Counted from the stretch's first letter, positions 25,306 through 34,688 are shown. The stretch: 64,000 nt of DNA from Pseudoponticoccus marisrubri (GCF_001482405.1 NZ_LPXO01000010.1:94305-158304), one strand, 5' to 3'. Numbers and translations: made by a program. The notes: a model not told the origin generated them from the letters alone.

Positions 25306-26330
25306 GATTTCAGCGCCGCCTCGAAAGCCTCGACCGCGCGCTGCAGCCGGGTCCGGTCGACCGAGGAGAAATCCACCTCGGACAGGATCCGGCATTCGCC
25401 CTTGCGCGCGGTGACCTTGGACTGGCCCACATGGAACTCGTATTTCACGCTTTTCGGCGCCGGTGCTTTCTTCGCGTTCCGCGCCCCGCCCTCGGCAAAG
25501 CGGCGCAGCACGCCGGCCTGTTCCTCGGCGCTGGTGGCGCGCGCCAGCTCGGCGCGCAGCCCCTCGGCCTCGTCCGGGCTGGCCTGCAGGCGGCGGGCCA
25601 CCTCGACGCCCAGGTTGCGCGGCACCGCCTTGGGGAAGTGCAGCGTCTCGCCCAGCTCTTCCAGCAGGAAGACGAAGCTGCGGATATAGCTGCGCTTCAT
25701 CTTGTGCAGCGAGGCGTAGATCCGGCTGACCAGCTCGGCCGCGCCCTGCCCCTCTTCGCGCGCGGCGATGATCGCCACCTGCGCCATCTCGGCAAAGCTC
25801 AGATCCTCGCGGATCACGTTCTCTTCGACCATGTCGATATAGAGGTCGATCCGGCTGCCCTGCCCCGCATCCACCCGCGCCACGGCCCGCGCATAGCGGT
25901 CATCGCCGGTCTCGGCATGCAGCTGGCGCAGCGCGGTCAGCCGGCGCCAGCCCTTCTTGAGCTGGTAGCCGCCCTCGACCGCGAAGACCTCGATCGGCTC
26001 CTTCTGTCCGCGCTCGCGGATCGAGGTCTTGAGCTCCTCCATCTCGTCCGAGGCGGCCACCGCGTCCAGGTCCAGCCGGTCGCGCGGCAGCGCGTCGGTG
26101 CTGATGTCGCCGATCGGCAGCTCGACCAGCACGCGGCCCTCGCCCTGGGCGCGGCGCCATTCCTTGGCATCGGCGGCGTTCTGGCGGCGCTGCTCGACCA
26201 GGCTCTCGGTGCTTTCGGCCATCGCGCCCGCGGCCTCGCGCACGGCGGTGCCCATGGGGCCGGGGTTGCGCTTGCGCTTGGGGGTCTCCGGCGTCTCGAT
26301 CGGGCCGAATCCGAACTTGTTCCGGCTCAT
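25302..26330 (-). CDS. parB: ParB-family plasmid partition protein
   Basis: A 342-residue ParB-like DNA-binding protein. After a basic N-terminal tail come the ParB/sulfiredoxin-like region (LVELPIGDISTDALPRDRLD, KTSIRERGQKEPIEVF, YQLKKGWRRLTALRQL) and a central helix-turn-helix segment (MVEENVIREDLSFAEMAQVA). It binds parS and stimulates ParA to segregate plasmid copies. Its ATG overlaps the parA stop by 4 bases. Two candidate parS palindromes lie at its 3' end. Confidence 0.9.
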   Translation of the reverse strand: MSRNKFGFGPIETPETPKRKRNPGPMGTAVREAAGAMAESTESLVEQRRQNAADAKEWRRAQGEGRVLVELPIGDISTDALPRDRLDLDAVAASDEMEELKTSIRERGQKEPIEVFAVEGGYQLKKGWRRLTALRQLHAETGDDRYARAVARVDAGQGSRIDLYIDMVEENVIREDLSFAEMAQVAIIAAREEGQGAAELVSRIYASLHKMKRSYIRSFVFLLEELGETLHFPKAVPRNLGVEVARRLQASPDEAEGLRAELARATSAEEQAGVLRRFAEGGARNAKKAPAPKSVKYEFHVGQSKVTARKGECRILSEVDFSSVDRTRLQRAVEAFEAALKS

Positions 26331-27637
26331 GCCTCAACCTCCTGCTTGCTGTCGCGACGCGCCCAGGCGCCCAGCACCACCTCCTTGAACTCCTCGTAGG
26401 TGGCATCGAAGCTCTGGCGCGCGCGCTTCCATGTCTCGCGCGTCATCTGGCGATAATCCTGCTCGTAGACCGACATCTGGAAACGGCCGGATTGTTCGAC
26501 GGCGCGCGTCATCTCGATCGCGTTGCGGCAGACATCGGCGCCGAACACGTTGCGGAACGCCTCCATCATCGCGGCATGCAGCGGGTTCGAGGCCTCGAAC
26601 CGGGTCATCAGCAGGCGGATGTCGTCGAACTGCTTGGGCAGGGTGATGCCGGCATCCTGCGCGATCTTCGCATAGCCTTCCGAGATATCCTCGAGCGCGT
26701 CGCCCAGCTGGCCGAGGAAGCTGGTCGTGCTGTCATATTCCCAGTAGCCGGGCCCCGAGGGGATGTAGAGAATATCGGCCGCGAAGGCCGCGTTCAGCGA
26801 CTGGTAGCCGATGGCCGGCGGGCAGTCGAAGATGATCAGGTCGAACTGGTCGTCGGGCAGCTCGTCGAGATAGCGCGCCACGCAGCCGAAGAAGCTCCAG
26901 GCCTTGTGCATGGCGCGGTACTGCGCGCTGGCGAATTCCACGAAGGCGGCATTGGCGCAGGAGGGGATGATGTCGATCGTGGGCCAGGCGGTCTTCTGGA
27001 TGAAATCCTGCACCCGCTGCGCGCCGATCGACTGCACGTCCTCGGGCAGCTCGTCGGCGGTGGGGTAGGGGCAGTCGGCCGGGTCGTCATAGGCGGCGGC
27101 GATGCGGTCGGCCTCGCGGCACAGATCGCGGCACATGATGCCCCAGACCGTGTTCCACTCCTTCACCTCGACCAGCCCCATGGAATGGGTCAGCGTGGCC
27201 TGCGGGTCGAAATCCACCACCAGCACGCGGTAGCCGTCCAGCGCCGCGGCATTGGCCAGGTGCTGGGCCACCACGGTCTTGCCGACGCCGCCCTTGAAGT
27301 TCGACACCGCCACGCGCATCGCCCGGCCCGCCGGGCGTTCGGGCAACAGCGTCTTGCCGCGAAAGCGGATGCGGCGGCGCAACTCGTTGATCTCGGCCAG
27401 CGAGAACCAGCGCTGCCGGCCCTCTTCCTCGGTGGCGCCCTGCGGCAGCGACGGGTCGTCGGCCAGCTTCTTGCGCAGCGTGTCGGCCGGCACGTTGAAC
27501 ATGAACTGGCTGATCTCCCAGATCGAAAAGGGGCGCAGGCTCTTTTCCTCGGCGGGCGAGAAGGTCGCCCGGCGCACCGCCGCCTGCTGCGCAAGGCTTC
27601 GTTCGTTCATGGCCTGAAGGTTGGAATGATCTCGCAT
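26327..27637 (-). CDS. parA: ParA-family partition ATPase with N-terminal DNA-binding region
   Basis: A 436-residue ParA (type Ia-like, larger than chromosomal ParA). An N-terminal region of about 110 residues (SIWEISQFMFNVPADTLRKK) looks like the helix-turn-helix part used for autoregulation. It is followed by the deviant Walker A SNFKGGVGKTVVAQHLA, VDFDPQATLT, and Walker B LIIFDCPPAIG. ATG 27637 or ATG 27610 (MNERSL) could be the start. Longer in-frame starts would run through the tandem palindromes at 27680-27723 and into the iterons, so they are unlikely. It is transcribed divergently from the replication gene. Confidence 0.9.
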   Translation of the reverse strand: MRDHSNLQAMNERSLAQQAAVRRATFSPAEEKSLRPFSIWEISQFMFNVPADTLRKKLADDPSLPQGATEEEGRQRWFSLAEINELRRRIRFRGKTLLPERPAGRAMRVAVSNFKGGVGKTVVAQHLANAAALDGYRVLVVDFDPQATLTHSMGLVEVKEWNTVWGIMCRDLCREADRIAAAYDDPADCPYPTADELPEDVQSIGAQRVQDFIQKTAWPTIDIIPSCANAAFVEFASAQYRAMHKAWSFFGCVARYLDELPDDQFDLIIFDCPPAIGYQSLNAAFAADILYIPSGPGYWEYDSTTSFLGQLGDALEDISEGYAKIAQDAGITLPKQFDDIRLLMTRFEASNPLHAAMMEAFRNVFGADVCRNAIEMTRAVEQSGRFQMSVYEQDYRQMTRETWKRARQSFDATYEEFKEVVLGAWARRDSKQEVEA

Positions 27638-27679
27638 GACCTCACTCGCGTTATCTGTTATTGAAGCCTGAATAACCGG

Positions 27680-27723
27680 ATTTCGCGAAATGCCAAAACG
27701 GGAATTCCGCGAAATCGCGATTT
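27680..27723. promoter_or_regulatory. Tandem palindromes upstream of parA (operator or second centromere)
   Basis: ATTTCGCGAAAT (27680-27691) is a perfect palindrome. A one-mismatch copy, ATTCCGCGAAAT, is at 27704-27715 (24 bases centre to centre), and a third perfect palindrome, AAATCGCGATTT, overlaps it at 27712-27723. They lie just upstream of the parA start. Autoregulation by the ParA N-terminal domain is the simplest role; a partition or replication-control site is also possible. Confidence 0.6.
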
Positions 27724-27775
27724 TCTGCGGCGCGCGCTCAAAGACGGGATTTCCGTGGTCCCCGCGCAACGCTTT

Positions 27776-27838
27776 GGGTGACAACCGGGCCTGGTCCCCC
27801 AGCGATAGGGTGACAGGGCAGGACCGATAGGGTGACAG
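27776..27838. repeat. Iterons: three GGGTGACA cores, two of them in 22-bp CGATAGGGTGACAG repeats
   Basis: CGATAGGGTGACAG occurs at 27803-27816 and 27825-27838 with a 22-base period, about two helical turns. A third core GGGTGACA at 27776-27783 follows at a different spacing. Their place upstream of the replication initiator gene makes them probable initiator-binding sites. Confidence 0.65.
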
Positions 27839-28005
27839 CAGAGAGTCCCCCTATACCAATATACCTCTCTTTTCCTTTTCTTGAGGATTTGGGGGCACGT
27901 TCCCGTATTTAACTCCTTGTTGACAAAAAACGGGATTAGTGAACACTCGGGGACAGAGCGGGAATCGGACGCAGAGAAGACGGTCCCGGTGGCAGGAGAG
28001 TGGCA
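27839..28005. other. Putative replication origin: AT-rich region between iterons and initiator gene
   Basis: After the iterons come an AT- and pyrimidine-rich tract (CTATACCAATATACCTCTC, then TTTTCC runs) and a TTGACA (27920-27925) that may be a -35 box for the initiator gene, near inverted CCCGT/ACGGG sequences. This is the local GC minimum of the replicon block and a plausible duplex-unwinding element. Function is inferred from position. Confidence 0.5.
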
Positions 28006-28716
28006 GTGACGGATGCAAGGCGCTTCACCGGACCGCAGGCGGGGTCCCAGAAATACGACCTGCTCACCGCGATCTCGGTGGCCGGGCTGAACGGCAGCCC
28101 GGGCTTCCAGACCTCGATGATGCGGCTCGTGGCGCTGGTGACGGCGCGCTACAACTGGGCGCGGGACGAGCTGACCGTCGGCCAGCGCGAGATGGCGCGG
28201 CTCTGGTCGGTGGATGAACGCACCGTCAAGCGCGAAATCAAGCGCCTGACCACGGCGCAGATCCTGCTGCAGCTGCGCCCCGGCGTGCGCGGGCGGGTCG
28301 CGGCCTACCGGCTCAACGTCGCCGAGATCCACCGCCTCAGCGCCCCGGTCTGGGAGCGGGTGGGTCCCGATTATTCCGACCGCATGGCGCGACAGGCGCC
28401 GGCCGCCCCGGAGACACCGCCGCGCGTGGTGCATGTGGATTTCGCCGCGCCCCGACCCGAGACTCCGGCCACACCGACCGAGACCCGGGCCGACCCCTGG
28501 GCGCGCACGCTGGCCCGGCTGGAACAGCTGGAGCCCGCGCTGCATCGCAGCTGGTTCGCCGCGCTGCGCATGGCGGGCTGCGAGGGCGGGGTGCTGCAGC
28601 TGCGCGCGCCCTCGCGCTTTCAGGCGCAATATGTCCAGACCCATCACCTGCGGCTGCTGACCGGCACCGCGCAGCTGGAATTTCCCGGGCTGCGGCGGGT
28701 CGAGATCGGGGTCTGA
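28006..28716 (+). CDS. Plasmid replication initiator, DnaA-like replicase type
   Basis: A 236-residue protein in two parts. Residues about 10-105 are helical with a helix-turn-helix (VGQREMARLWSVDERTVKRE, then IKRLTTAQILL). After a Pro/Thr-rich linker, residues about 160-235 resemble the DnaA N-terminal domain (W-x-LARLEQLEPALHRSWF, then GVLQLRAPSRFQAQYVQ). No AAA+ ATPase or DnaA box-binding domain is present. This matches the DnaA-like replicases described for Rhodobacterales plasmids, which commonly sit with parAB. GTG 28006 is preferred over GTG 28000 by spacing from AGGAG. It should recognise the nearby iterons and recruit the host replication machinery. Confidence 0.8.
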   Translation: MTDARRFTGPQAGSQKYDLLTAISVAGLNGSPGFQTSMMRLVALVTARYNWARDELTVGQREMARLWSVDERTVKREIKRLTTAQILLQLRPGVRGRVAAYRLNVAEIHRLSAPVWERVGPDYSDRMARQAPAAPETPPRVVHVDFAAPRPETPATPTETRADPWARTLARLEQLEPALHRSWFAALRMAGCEGGVLQLRAPSRFQAQYVQTHHLRLLTGTAQLEFPGLRRVEIGV

Positions 28717-28722
28717 GCGGGC

Positions 28723-29457
28723 TCAGTCCCGCGCCAGCAGCGGCCGGGTGGCGCGGTTCACGGCGGCGTGCAGCAGCACGGTGAACACCGCCAGCACGAT
28801 CAGCGCGGCGAACATCAGGTCGGTCTTGGCGCGGCCATTGGCCAGCAGCATCAGGTAGCCCAACCCGCGCGAGGCGCCGACCCATTCGCCGATCACCGCC
28901 CCGATGGGGGCGTAGACGGCGGCCAGCCGCAGCCCCGTGGCCAGGCCGGGCAGGGCGGCGGGAATGCGGATATGCCACAGGATGCGTGCCGGGCTGCCGC
29001 CCATCACCCGCGCCAGCCCCTGCCAGTCGCGATGGGGCCGCATCAGCGCGTCGAGAAACGAGGCGGTGACCGGGAAGAAGATGATGATGAGCGCCATCGC
29101 GACCTTGGAGCCCAGCCCGTAGCCGAACCACAGCGTCAGGAGCGGCGCCAGCGCAAAGACCGGCACCGCCTGGCTGAAGACCAGCAGCGGGCCGACCAGC
29201 CGCCGTGCGCGGGCCGAGGCGGCCAGCCCGATGGCCGAGAGCGCGCCCAGCACGGTGCCCAGCCCCAGCCCGATCAGCACTTCGGCCATGGTGACCAGCG
29301 CGTGTTCGGCCAAAAGCGCCCGGCTCTGCCACAGGGTCTCGGCCACGCGGGCGGGGCCGGGCAGGATGAAACGGGGCAGGCCGGTGACCCAGACCAGCCC
29401 CTGCCACAGCGCCAGGCCCAGCAGCGCCGAGGCGGCCAGCGCGCGCAGCCCGCTCAT
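28723..29457 (-). CDS. thiX: ABC transporter permease, thiamine-precursor type (ThiX/SsuC-like)
   Basis: A 244-residue permease of the nitrate/taurine/HMP-precursor family, with six helices, SQAVPVFALAPLLTLWFGYG and an EAA loop (MGGSPARILWHIRIPAALPG). It is the last gene of the thiamine operon and ends 6 bases from the convergent replication gene. It forms the channel for the substrate captured by the THI5-like binding protein at 30229. It overlaps the ATPase by 4 bases. The gene symbol is assigned by context. Confidence 0.85.
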   Translation of the reverse strand: MSGLRALAASALLGLALWQGLVWVTGLPRFILPGPARVAETLWQSRALLAEHALVTMAEVLIGLGLGTVLGALSAIGLAASARARRLVGPLLVFSQAVPVFALAPLLTLWFGYGLGSKVAMALIIIFFPVTASFLDALMRPHRDWQGLARVMGGSPARILWHIRIPAALPGLATGLRLAAVYAPIGAVIGEWVGASRGLGYLMLLANGRAKTDLMFAALIVLAVFTVLLHAAVNRATRPLLARD

Positions 29458-30200
29458 CCCGCGGCCCGCGCGGTGGGCGCGTCACGGCGCAGGATCTCGA
29501 GCAGCTCGGCCTGAAGCCTGAGCGTGGCGGCGTCGCCCGCCGGGCGCGGCACGGGGCCGGGCGGCGGGGCCAGGTCGTGCAGCCCGCGCTCGGTCATCAC
29601 CACGATGCGGTGACCCAGCCGCGCGGCCTCGGCCGGGTCATGGGTGACCAGCAGCACGGTGCGGCCCTGCAGGCTGTCGGCGGTCAGCTCCTGCATGCGG
29701 GCGCGGCTGCGCGCATCCAGCGCCGAGAAGGGCTCGTCCAGCAGCACCACGGCGCGATCCTCCATCAGGGTGCGGGCCAGCGCGGCGCGCTGGCGCTGCC
29801 CGCCCGACAGTTCCGCCGGGCGGCGCGTGGCCAGATCGGCCAGCCCGACCTGTGCCAGCACGTGGTCCAGCCGGGCGGGATCGGCGCGCCGGCCGCGCAG
29901 CCGGGCGCCCAGCGTGGCATTGCCGGCCACGTCCAGCCAGGGCAGCAGCAGGTCGTCCTGCGCCATCAGCGCGACCCGGCCCTGCAGCGGCGTGCCATCC
30001 GCCGCCCCGCAGCGCCCGGTGAAGGTGACCGGCCCGGCCAGACCCGCCAGCAGGCGCAACAGGGTCGATTTGCCGATGCCCGAGGGGCCCAGCAGGCAGG
30101 TCCAGCGCCCGGCGGGCACCTGCAGGGACAGGTCCTCGAACAGCGTCCGGCCCGCGATCTCGGCGCGGCCCGTCACCTCCAGCGCGGGCGCGGCGCTCAC
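29454..30200 (-). CDS. thiZ: ABC transporter ATP-binding protein, thiamine-precursor type
   Basis: A 248-residue single-domain ATPase with Walker [25 protein letters not shown] signature, Walker B VVLLDEPFSALDAR and switch VTHDPAEAARL. The best start is a GTG at 30200 with AGGGG upstream; there is no in-frame ATG near the expected N-terminus. It belongs to the nitrate/sulfonate/HMP-precursor ATPase group and serves the permease and binding protein on either side. Confidence 0.85.
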   Translation of the reverse strand: MSAAPALEVTGRAEIAGRTLFEDLSLQVPAGRWTCLLGPSGIGKSTLLRLLAGLAGPVTFTGRCGAADGTPLQGRVALMAQDDLLLPWLDVAGNATLGARLRGRRADPARLDHVLAQVGLADLATRRPAELSGGQRQRAALARTLMEDRAVVLLDEPFSALDARSRARMQELTADSLQGRTVLLVTHDPAEAARLGHRIVVMTERGLHDLAPPPGPVPRPAGDAATLRLQAELLEILRRDAPTARAAG

Positions 30201-30228
30201 GGCGTTTGCCCCTGTCCCGGGGGGCCGC

Positions 30229-31164
30229 TCATTGCGCGCCGAGGTCCACGGCCAGGGCGTCCACGGGGCGGGTGCCCTCGACCAGCCCGGTCTCGGCGAG
30301 GAAGGCCTCGAACCGGGCATAGCGGTCCTCGTCCAGCGCCTCGGGGCGCAGGGCGAAGCGGGGCAGCGTGTCGGCCCAGGCCATCTCGTTCAGCGCGTCA
30401 TCCAGCTCGGGCGCGCTGCCGGCAAAGATCTCCCAGCTCTCCTCGGGGTGGTTGACGATGTATTGCGTGGCGCGTTCCGTGGCGCGCAGGAAGCGGCGCA
30501 GCAGGTCGGGATCCATCCGATCGGGATTGGCGACATAGATCAGCTCGTCATAGGCGGGCACGCCCTCTTCCTCGGGATAGAAGCAGCGCCCCGCCACCCC
30601 TTCCAGCGCCATCTGGTTCAGCTCGAAATTGCGGAAGGCGCCCAGCACGGCGTCAACCTGCCCCGACATGACCGAGGGCGAGAGCGACCAGTTCACGTTG
30701 ACCAGCCGCACGTCCTCCAGCGCCAGCCCGTGGCGCGCCAGCATGGTGCCGAGCAGCGCCTGCTCGACGCCCGCGACCGAGAAGCCGATCGTGCCGCCCT
30801 CCAGATCCGCGATCGTCTCGATCGGGCCGTCCTCCAGCGCCAGCAGGCAGTTCAGCGGCGTGGCGACCAGCGTGCCCACCCGCACCAGCGGCAGCCCCTC
30901 GGCCACCTGCAGGTGCAGCTGCGGCTGGTAGGAGATCGCCAGTTCCGCCTGCCCGGCGGCCACCATCTTGGGCGGGTCCGAGGGATCGGCGGGGGCCACG
31001 ACCTCGACCGCCAGTCCCTGGTCGGCGAAATAGCCCTGTTCCTGCGCCACGATGATCGGCCCGTGATCGGGGTTCACGAACCAGTCGAGGATCAGCGTCA
31101 GGCGATCCTGCGCAAGCGCCGGGGGCGCGGCCAGGATCAGGGCGGTCAGCAGAAGATGTTTCAT
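30229..31164 (-). CDS. thiY: THI5/NMT1-like periplasmic binding protein for an HMP precursor
   Basis: A 311-residue secreted protein (signal [18 protein letters not shown]). The mature N-terminus [20 protein letters not shown] and the [22 protein letters not shown] stretch are typical of the NMT1/THI5 fold. The ThiY branch binds formylaminopyrimidine, a thiamine breakdown product that is converted to HMP. Its place inside a riboswitch-controlled thi operon supports that ligand. Its start overlaps the thiF stop by 4 bases. This is the one binding-protein gene in the window without a clear strong hairpin after it. Confidence 0.88.
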   Translation of the reverse strand: MKHLLLTALILAAPPALAQDRLTLILDWFVNPDHGPIIVAQEQGYFADQGLAVEVVAPADPSDPPKMVAAGQAELAISYQPQLHLQVAEGLPLVRVGTLVATPLNCLLALEDGPIETIADLEGGTIGFSVAGVEQALLGTMLARHGLALEDVRLVNVNWSLSPSVMSGQVDAVLGAFRNFELNQMALEGVAGRCFYPEEEGVPAYDELIYVANPDRMDPDLLRRFLRATERATQYIVNHPEESWEIFAGSAPELDDALNEMAWADTLPRFALRPEALDEDRYARFEAFLAETGLVEGTRPVDALAVDLGAQ

Positions 31165-32153
31165 TCGGTGGTCTCCGGTGGGGAAGGGGGGGCGCCAAGC
31201 GCCATCAGGGCGATCTCGCCCGGCCAATGGGCGCGCAGCCGCTCCGCCGCCTGCCAGGCGCGCAGGCCCGAGCGGCAGGCCAGCACGGCGCGCTGGCCGG
31301 GGGCAGGGCAGGGGCCGTCCGGCCCGAATTCGGCCACGGCATGGCGCGTCGCGCCGGGCAGGGCGGGGCCGGGCTCGTCCGGACCGCGCAGGTCGACGAG
31401 GAAGTCGGTCTGCCGCAGCGCGTCGGGTGCGATGAAGCGGGGGCCGCCCTCGGGCTCGGGCGCGCCGTCGAAGCGGAAGCCGCCAAAGCGCAAACTCGCC
31501 GCGTCGCAGGTCACCACCCGGCCCAGCGGCGAGGGCGCGGCGCCGGTCAGCACGGCCAGCGCCATCTGCGCCTGCAGCGCGCCAAGCAGCCCCACGACCG
31601 GGCCCAGCACGCCCTGCTCGGCGCAGCTGCCGGGCTGTTCGGGCAGGTCGGGGAACACCGCCCGCAGCGAGGGCGCGGGCCCGCAGAACCCGCCGACATG
31701 GCCCGCCTGTCCCACCACCGCGGCCGAGATCAGCGGCAGGCCGCGCGCCTGGCAGGTGTCGCTGGCGATGTAGCTGGCGGCGAGGCTGTCGGCGCAGTCC
31801 AGCACCAGCGTCACGCCCCCGCAGAGCCTCGCGGCATTGGACGGGTCGAAGGCCGTGGCGAGCGGCTCCACCCGGCATTCGGGGTTGAGCGCGTCCATGT
31901 GGCGGGCGGCGGCCACCACCTTGGGCGCGCCGATGTCATCCATGCGGAACAGCGTCTGGCGGTGCAGGTTCGACAGCGCCACGGTGTCGGGATCGACCAG
32001 CCGGATCCGGCCCACGCCGGCGCCGACAAGGTATTGCAAGACCGGCGCGGCCAGCCCGCCCGCGCCGATCACCAGCAGATGCGCGGCGTCCAGCGCCTGC
32101 TGCCCGGCCGCGCCGAATTCCGGCACGGCGATCTGGCGGGCATAGCGGCTCAT
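31161..32153 (-). CDS. thiF: ThiF/MoeB-type adenylyltransferase fused to a rhodanese-like domain
   Basis: A 330-residue protein. Residues 1-240 are an E1-like adenylyltransferase ([15 protein letters not shown] nucleotide loop, then [14 protein letters not shown]). Residues about 260-330 look like a rhodanese domain, with a loop Cys in [12 protein letters not shown]. It adenylates the ThiS C-terminal glycine so that sulfur can be added for the thiazole ring. The rhodanese part may supply persulfide sulfur, replacing ThiI. The zinc CxxC pairs of classical ThiF are not evident. It lies between thiE and thiY. Confidence 0.88.
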   Translation of the reverse strand: MSRYARQIAVPEFGAAGQQALDAAHLLVIGAGGLAAPVLQYLVGAGVGRIRLVDPDTVALSNLHRQTLFRMDDIGAPKVVAAARHMDALNPECRVEPLATAFDPSNAARLCGGVTLVLDCADSLAASYIASDTCQARGLPLISAAVVGQAGHVGGFCGPAPSLRAVFPDLPEQPGSCAEQGVLGPVVGLLGALQAQMALAVLTGAAPSPLGRVVTCDAASLRFGGFRFDGAPEPEGGPRFIAPDALRQTDFLVDLRGPDEPGPALPGATRHAVAEFGPDGPCPAPGQRAVLACRSGLRAWQAAERLRAHWPGEIALMALGAPPSPPETTE

Positions 32154-32746
32154 CCCGTCACCTCCAGCCAGGCGCGCACCCGCGCCTCGGGGTCCGCGTT
32201 CAGCGTGATGTCGGTCACGGCCGAGACCACGTCCGCCCCGGCGGCAAAGGCGCCCGGCGCGCGGTCGACGCGCATGCCCCCGATGGCAACCAGCGGCGTG
32301 TCCCCGATGCGGGATTTCCACGTGGTCAGTTTCTCGACCCCCTGCCGGTGCCAATTCATCCGTTTCAGGATGGTCGGGTAGATCGGCCCCAGCGCCACGT
32401 AATCGGGGGACAGCGCCAGCGCGCGGGCCAGTTCCGCGTCGTCATGGGTCGAGATCCCCAGCCGCAGCCCGGCCCTGCGGATCGCGCCCAGATCGGCGCC
32501 GTCCAGGTCTTCCTGCCCCAGGTGCAGCCAGTCGCAGCCCAGATCGATCGCCAGCCGCCAGTGATCGTTGACCACCAGCGTGGCGCCATAATCGCGGCAG
32601 AGATCGCGCGCGCGGGCGATCTGGTCGCGCAGGTCGGGCGCGGGCCGGTCCTTCAGCCGCAGCTGCACCAGCCGCACCCCCAGCGGCAGCATCCGCTGCA
32701 GCCAGGACACGTCATCGAAGATCGGATAGAAGCGCGGCAGGGTCAT
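32150..32746 (-). CDS. thiE: Thiamine-phosphate synthase-like protein
   Basis: A 198-residue TIM-barrel protein with [56 protein letters not shown] and VAIGGM, all features of ThiE. It joins HMP pyrophosphate and carboxythiazole phosphate to make thiamine phosphate. The glycine-rich phosphate loop around GPIYPT is altered compared with the usual GP-x-F-x-T-x-TK, so specificity could be shifted. It overlaps neighbours thiG and thiF by 4 bases each. Confidence 0.87.
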   Translation of the reverse strand: MTLPRFYPIFDDVSWLQRMLPLGVRLVQLRLKDRPAPDLRDQIARARDLCRDYGATLVVNDHWRLAIDLGCDWLHLGQEDLDGADLGAIRRAGLRLGISTHDDAELARALALSPDYVALGPIYPTILKRMNWHRQGVEKLTTWKSRIGDTPLVAIGGMRVDRAPGAFAAGADVVSAVTDITLNADPEARVRAWLEVTG

Positions 32747-33522
32747 GTCAGGAAGGCCTTGCCCAGCACCGGGGTCGAGGGTTCGGCCATGTCGCGCGGC
32801 GGCATCGGGTCGGCGCGGTGGGCCAGCGCCCCGGCGGCCACCGCCCCGGCAAAGGCCTCGGCCATGGCGGCGGGATCGCCCGCCTTGGCCACGGCGGTGT
32901 TCAACAGCACCGCGTCATAGCCCAGCTCCATCGCCTGCGCCGCCTGGCTGGGCAGGCCCAGCCCGGCATCCACCACCAGCGGTACCTCCGGGAACTGCGC
33001 GCGCAGCGACCGCAGCCCGTAGAGATTGTTGAGCCCCAGCCCCGTGCCGATCGGCGCGCCCCAGGGCATCAGCACCTCGCAGCCCGCTTCCAGCAGCCGC
33101 TCGCACAGGACCAGGTCCTCGGTGCAATAGGGAAAGACGGCAAAGCCCTCATCCGTCAGCAGGCGCGCCGCCTCGACCAGGCCGAAGGGATCGGGCTGCA
33201 ACGTGTCGGCATGGCCGATCACCTCCAGCTTGATCCAGTTGGTGCCGAACAGCTCGCGCGCCATCTGCGCCGTGGTCACCGCCTCGCGCACCGAATGGCA
33301 GCCGGCGGTATTGGGCAGCAGCGCCACGCCAAGCGCCTCGACCAGCGCCCGGAATTGCTGGCCCTGCGCGGTGTCGCCCGACCCGGCCTCGCGCCGGACC
33401 GAGACGGTGGCCACGCCCGCGCCCGAGCGGCGGAAGGCCTCGGCCAGAACCGTGGGCGAGGGGTATTGCGCGGTGCCCAGCATCAGGGCCGAGGCGATTT
33501 CCGTGCCGTAGAAGACGGGCAT
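32743..33522 (-). CDS. thiG: Thiazole synthase
   Basis: A 259-residue protein matching Thi[14 protein letters not shown] at the start, [31 protein letters not shown] (active-site Lys), [21 protein letters not shown] and [14 protein letters not shown]. It forms the thiazole ring from deoxyxylulose phosphate, ThiS-thiocarboxylate and dehydroglycine. The glycine oxidase encoded nearby (thiO) supplies dehydroglycine in this aerobic route. Confidence 0.93.
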   Translation of the reverse strand: MPVFYGTEIASALMLGTAQYPSPTVLAEAFRRSGAGVATVSVRREAGSGDTAQGQQFRALVEALGVALLPNTAGCHSVREAVTTAQMARELFGTNWIKLEVIGHADTLQPDPFGLVEAARLLTDEGFAVFPYCTEDLVLCERLLEAGCEVLMPWGAPIGTGLGLNNLYGLRSLRAQFPEVPLVVDAGLGLPSQAAQAMELGYDAVLLNTAVAKAGDPAAMAEAFAGAVAAGALAHRADPMPPRDMAEPSTPVLGKAFLT

Positions 33523-33523
33523 C

Positions 33524-33721
33524 TCAGCCTCCCTGCCGTGGCGCGACGATCTCGACCCGGTCGCCGGGGGACAGCACCGTCTCGGCGCGCCGGGCGGCGG
33601 GGACGAAGCCCTCGTTCACCGCGGTGGCCACCTTGGCGCCGGCCTGCCCGGTCTCGTCCAGCAGCTCGGCCAGCGTGCGGGCGGCGGTCTCGCGGGGTTC
33701 GCCGTTAAGCGTGATGGTCAT
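33524..33721 (-). CDS. thiS: Sulfur carrier protein ThiS
   Basis: A 65-residue ubiquitin-fold protein ending in the obligatory Gly-Gly ([10 protein letters not shown]). It begins MTITLNGEP and has the conserved TLAELL segment. ThiF adenylates the C-terminus, which then carries sulfur to ThiG. The gene overlaps the 3' end of thiO by 17 bases and ends one base before the thiG start, as in other compact thi operons. Confidence 0.92.
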   Translation of the reverse strand: MTITLNGEPRETAARTLAELLDETGQAGAKVATAVNEGFVPAARRAETVLSPGDRVEIVAPRQGG

Positions 33722-34688
33722 GCAGCATCTCCGGGTCCGGTTGGCCCTCCAGCGCCGCGGCGGCCATCTGCGCCAGCGCGGGCGCAAGCAGGAAGCCGTG
33801 GCGGAACAGGCCGTTGACGTAAAGCGTGTCTCCCGCGCGGGTGAGACGCGGCAGGTTGTCGGGAAAGGCGGGGCGGGCATCGACCCCGATCTCGACCAGC
33901 TCGGCGGCGCCGAAGGCAGGGTCCAGCGCATAGGCGGCCGAGAGCAGCTCCATCACCGAGCGCACGCTGGCGCCCGCGCGCGCGCCGCTCTCGATCTGGG
34001 TCGCGCCCAGCATGAAGCGCCCGTCGCCGCGCGGCACGATATAGAGCGGATAGCGCGGGTGCAGCAGCCGCACCGGCCGGGTGAGGTCGATCTCGGGGGC
34101 GCGCAGCACCGCCATCTCGCCCTTGACGCCGCGCAGCTCGGGCAGGGCAGGGCGGGCGGCCAGCCCGGTGCAGTCGATCACCTGCTCTGCCAGCGTGTCA
34201 GACGCCCCGTCGGTGACAAGCCGCACGCCCCGCGCCACCAGCCGGTCGCGCAAACCGTGCAGCGTGGCGCGCGGGTCCAGATGCGCCTCCTCAGACATCA
34301 TCAGCGCGCGCTCGAAGCGCCCGGCCAGCTGCGGCTCGGCCGCGGCGATGCCGTCGCGGTCCAGCCAGCGGTGGTTGGTGCTGCGCCGCGCGAAGAGGTC
34401 CAGCTCGCGCCGGTCGCGCCCCAACGCCACGACCAGCGTGCCCGCCCGGGTCACGGCGGCGCCCTGCGCCTGCCACCAATCGGCCGCCTGCCGGCCAAGG
34501 CGCACCACCGGCTCCTCGGCCGTGACCCCCTCGCAATCCGGGGCGAGCATCCCGCCCGCCCACCAGGAACAGGCCTGCGCCCCCGGCCCGCCGGCGGGGT
34601 CGGTGATGGTGACGGCATGGCCGCGCGCCGACAGCTCGGCCGCGACGCACAGCCCGGCAACGCCGCTGCCCCGGACCAGCACCCTCAT
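33705..34688 (-). CDS. thiO: Glycine oxidase (FAD-dependent) for thiazole synthesis
   Basis: A 327-residue FAD protein of the DAO family with the dinucleotide motif VLVRGSGVAGLCVAAEL, SWWAGGMLAPDCEG, GVKGEMAVL and a C-terminal GLFRHGFLLAP. The His-Gly near the end fits the flavin site. It oxidises glycine to the imine used by ThiG under aerobic conditions. The start at 34688 overlaps the thiD stop by 4 bases. Confidence 0.9.
   Translation of the reverse strand: MRVLVRGSGVAGLCVAAELSARGHAVTITDPAGGPGAQACSWWAGGMLAPDCEGVTAEEPVVRLGRQAADWWQAQGAAVTRAGTLVVALGRDRRELDLFARRSTNHRWLDRDGIAAAEPQLAGRFERALMMSEEAHLDPRATLHGLRDRLVARGVRLVTDGASDTLAEQVIDCTGLAARPALPELRGVKGEMAVLRAPEIDLTRPVRLLHPRYPLYIVPRGDGRFMLGATQIESGARAGASVRSVMELLSAAYALDPAFGAAELVEIGVDARPAFPDNLPRLTRAGDTLYVNGLFRHGFLLAPALAQMAAAALEGQPDPEMLHDHHA

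Noticed and set aside
27638..27784. Extended N-terminus for ParA beginning at 27784
   Set aside because: It would translate through the tandem palindromes and an iteron and has no family similarity; starts at 27637 or 27610 are more reasonable.
28006..28716. Chromosomal DnaA
   Set aside because: Only a DnaA domain-I-like segment is present; there are no AAA+ or DNA-binding domain IV motifs. It is a plasmid-type initiator.
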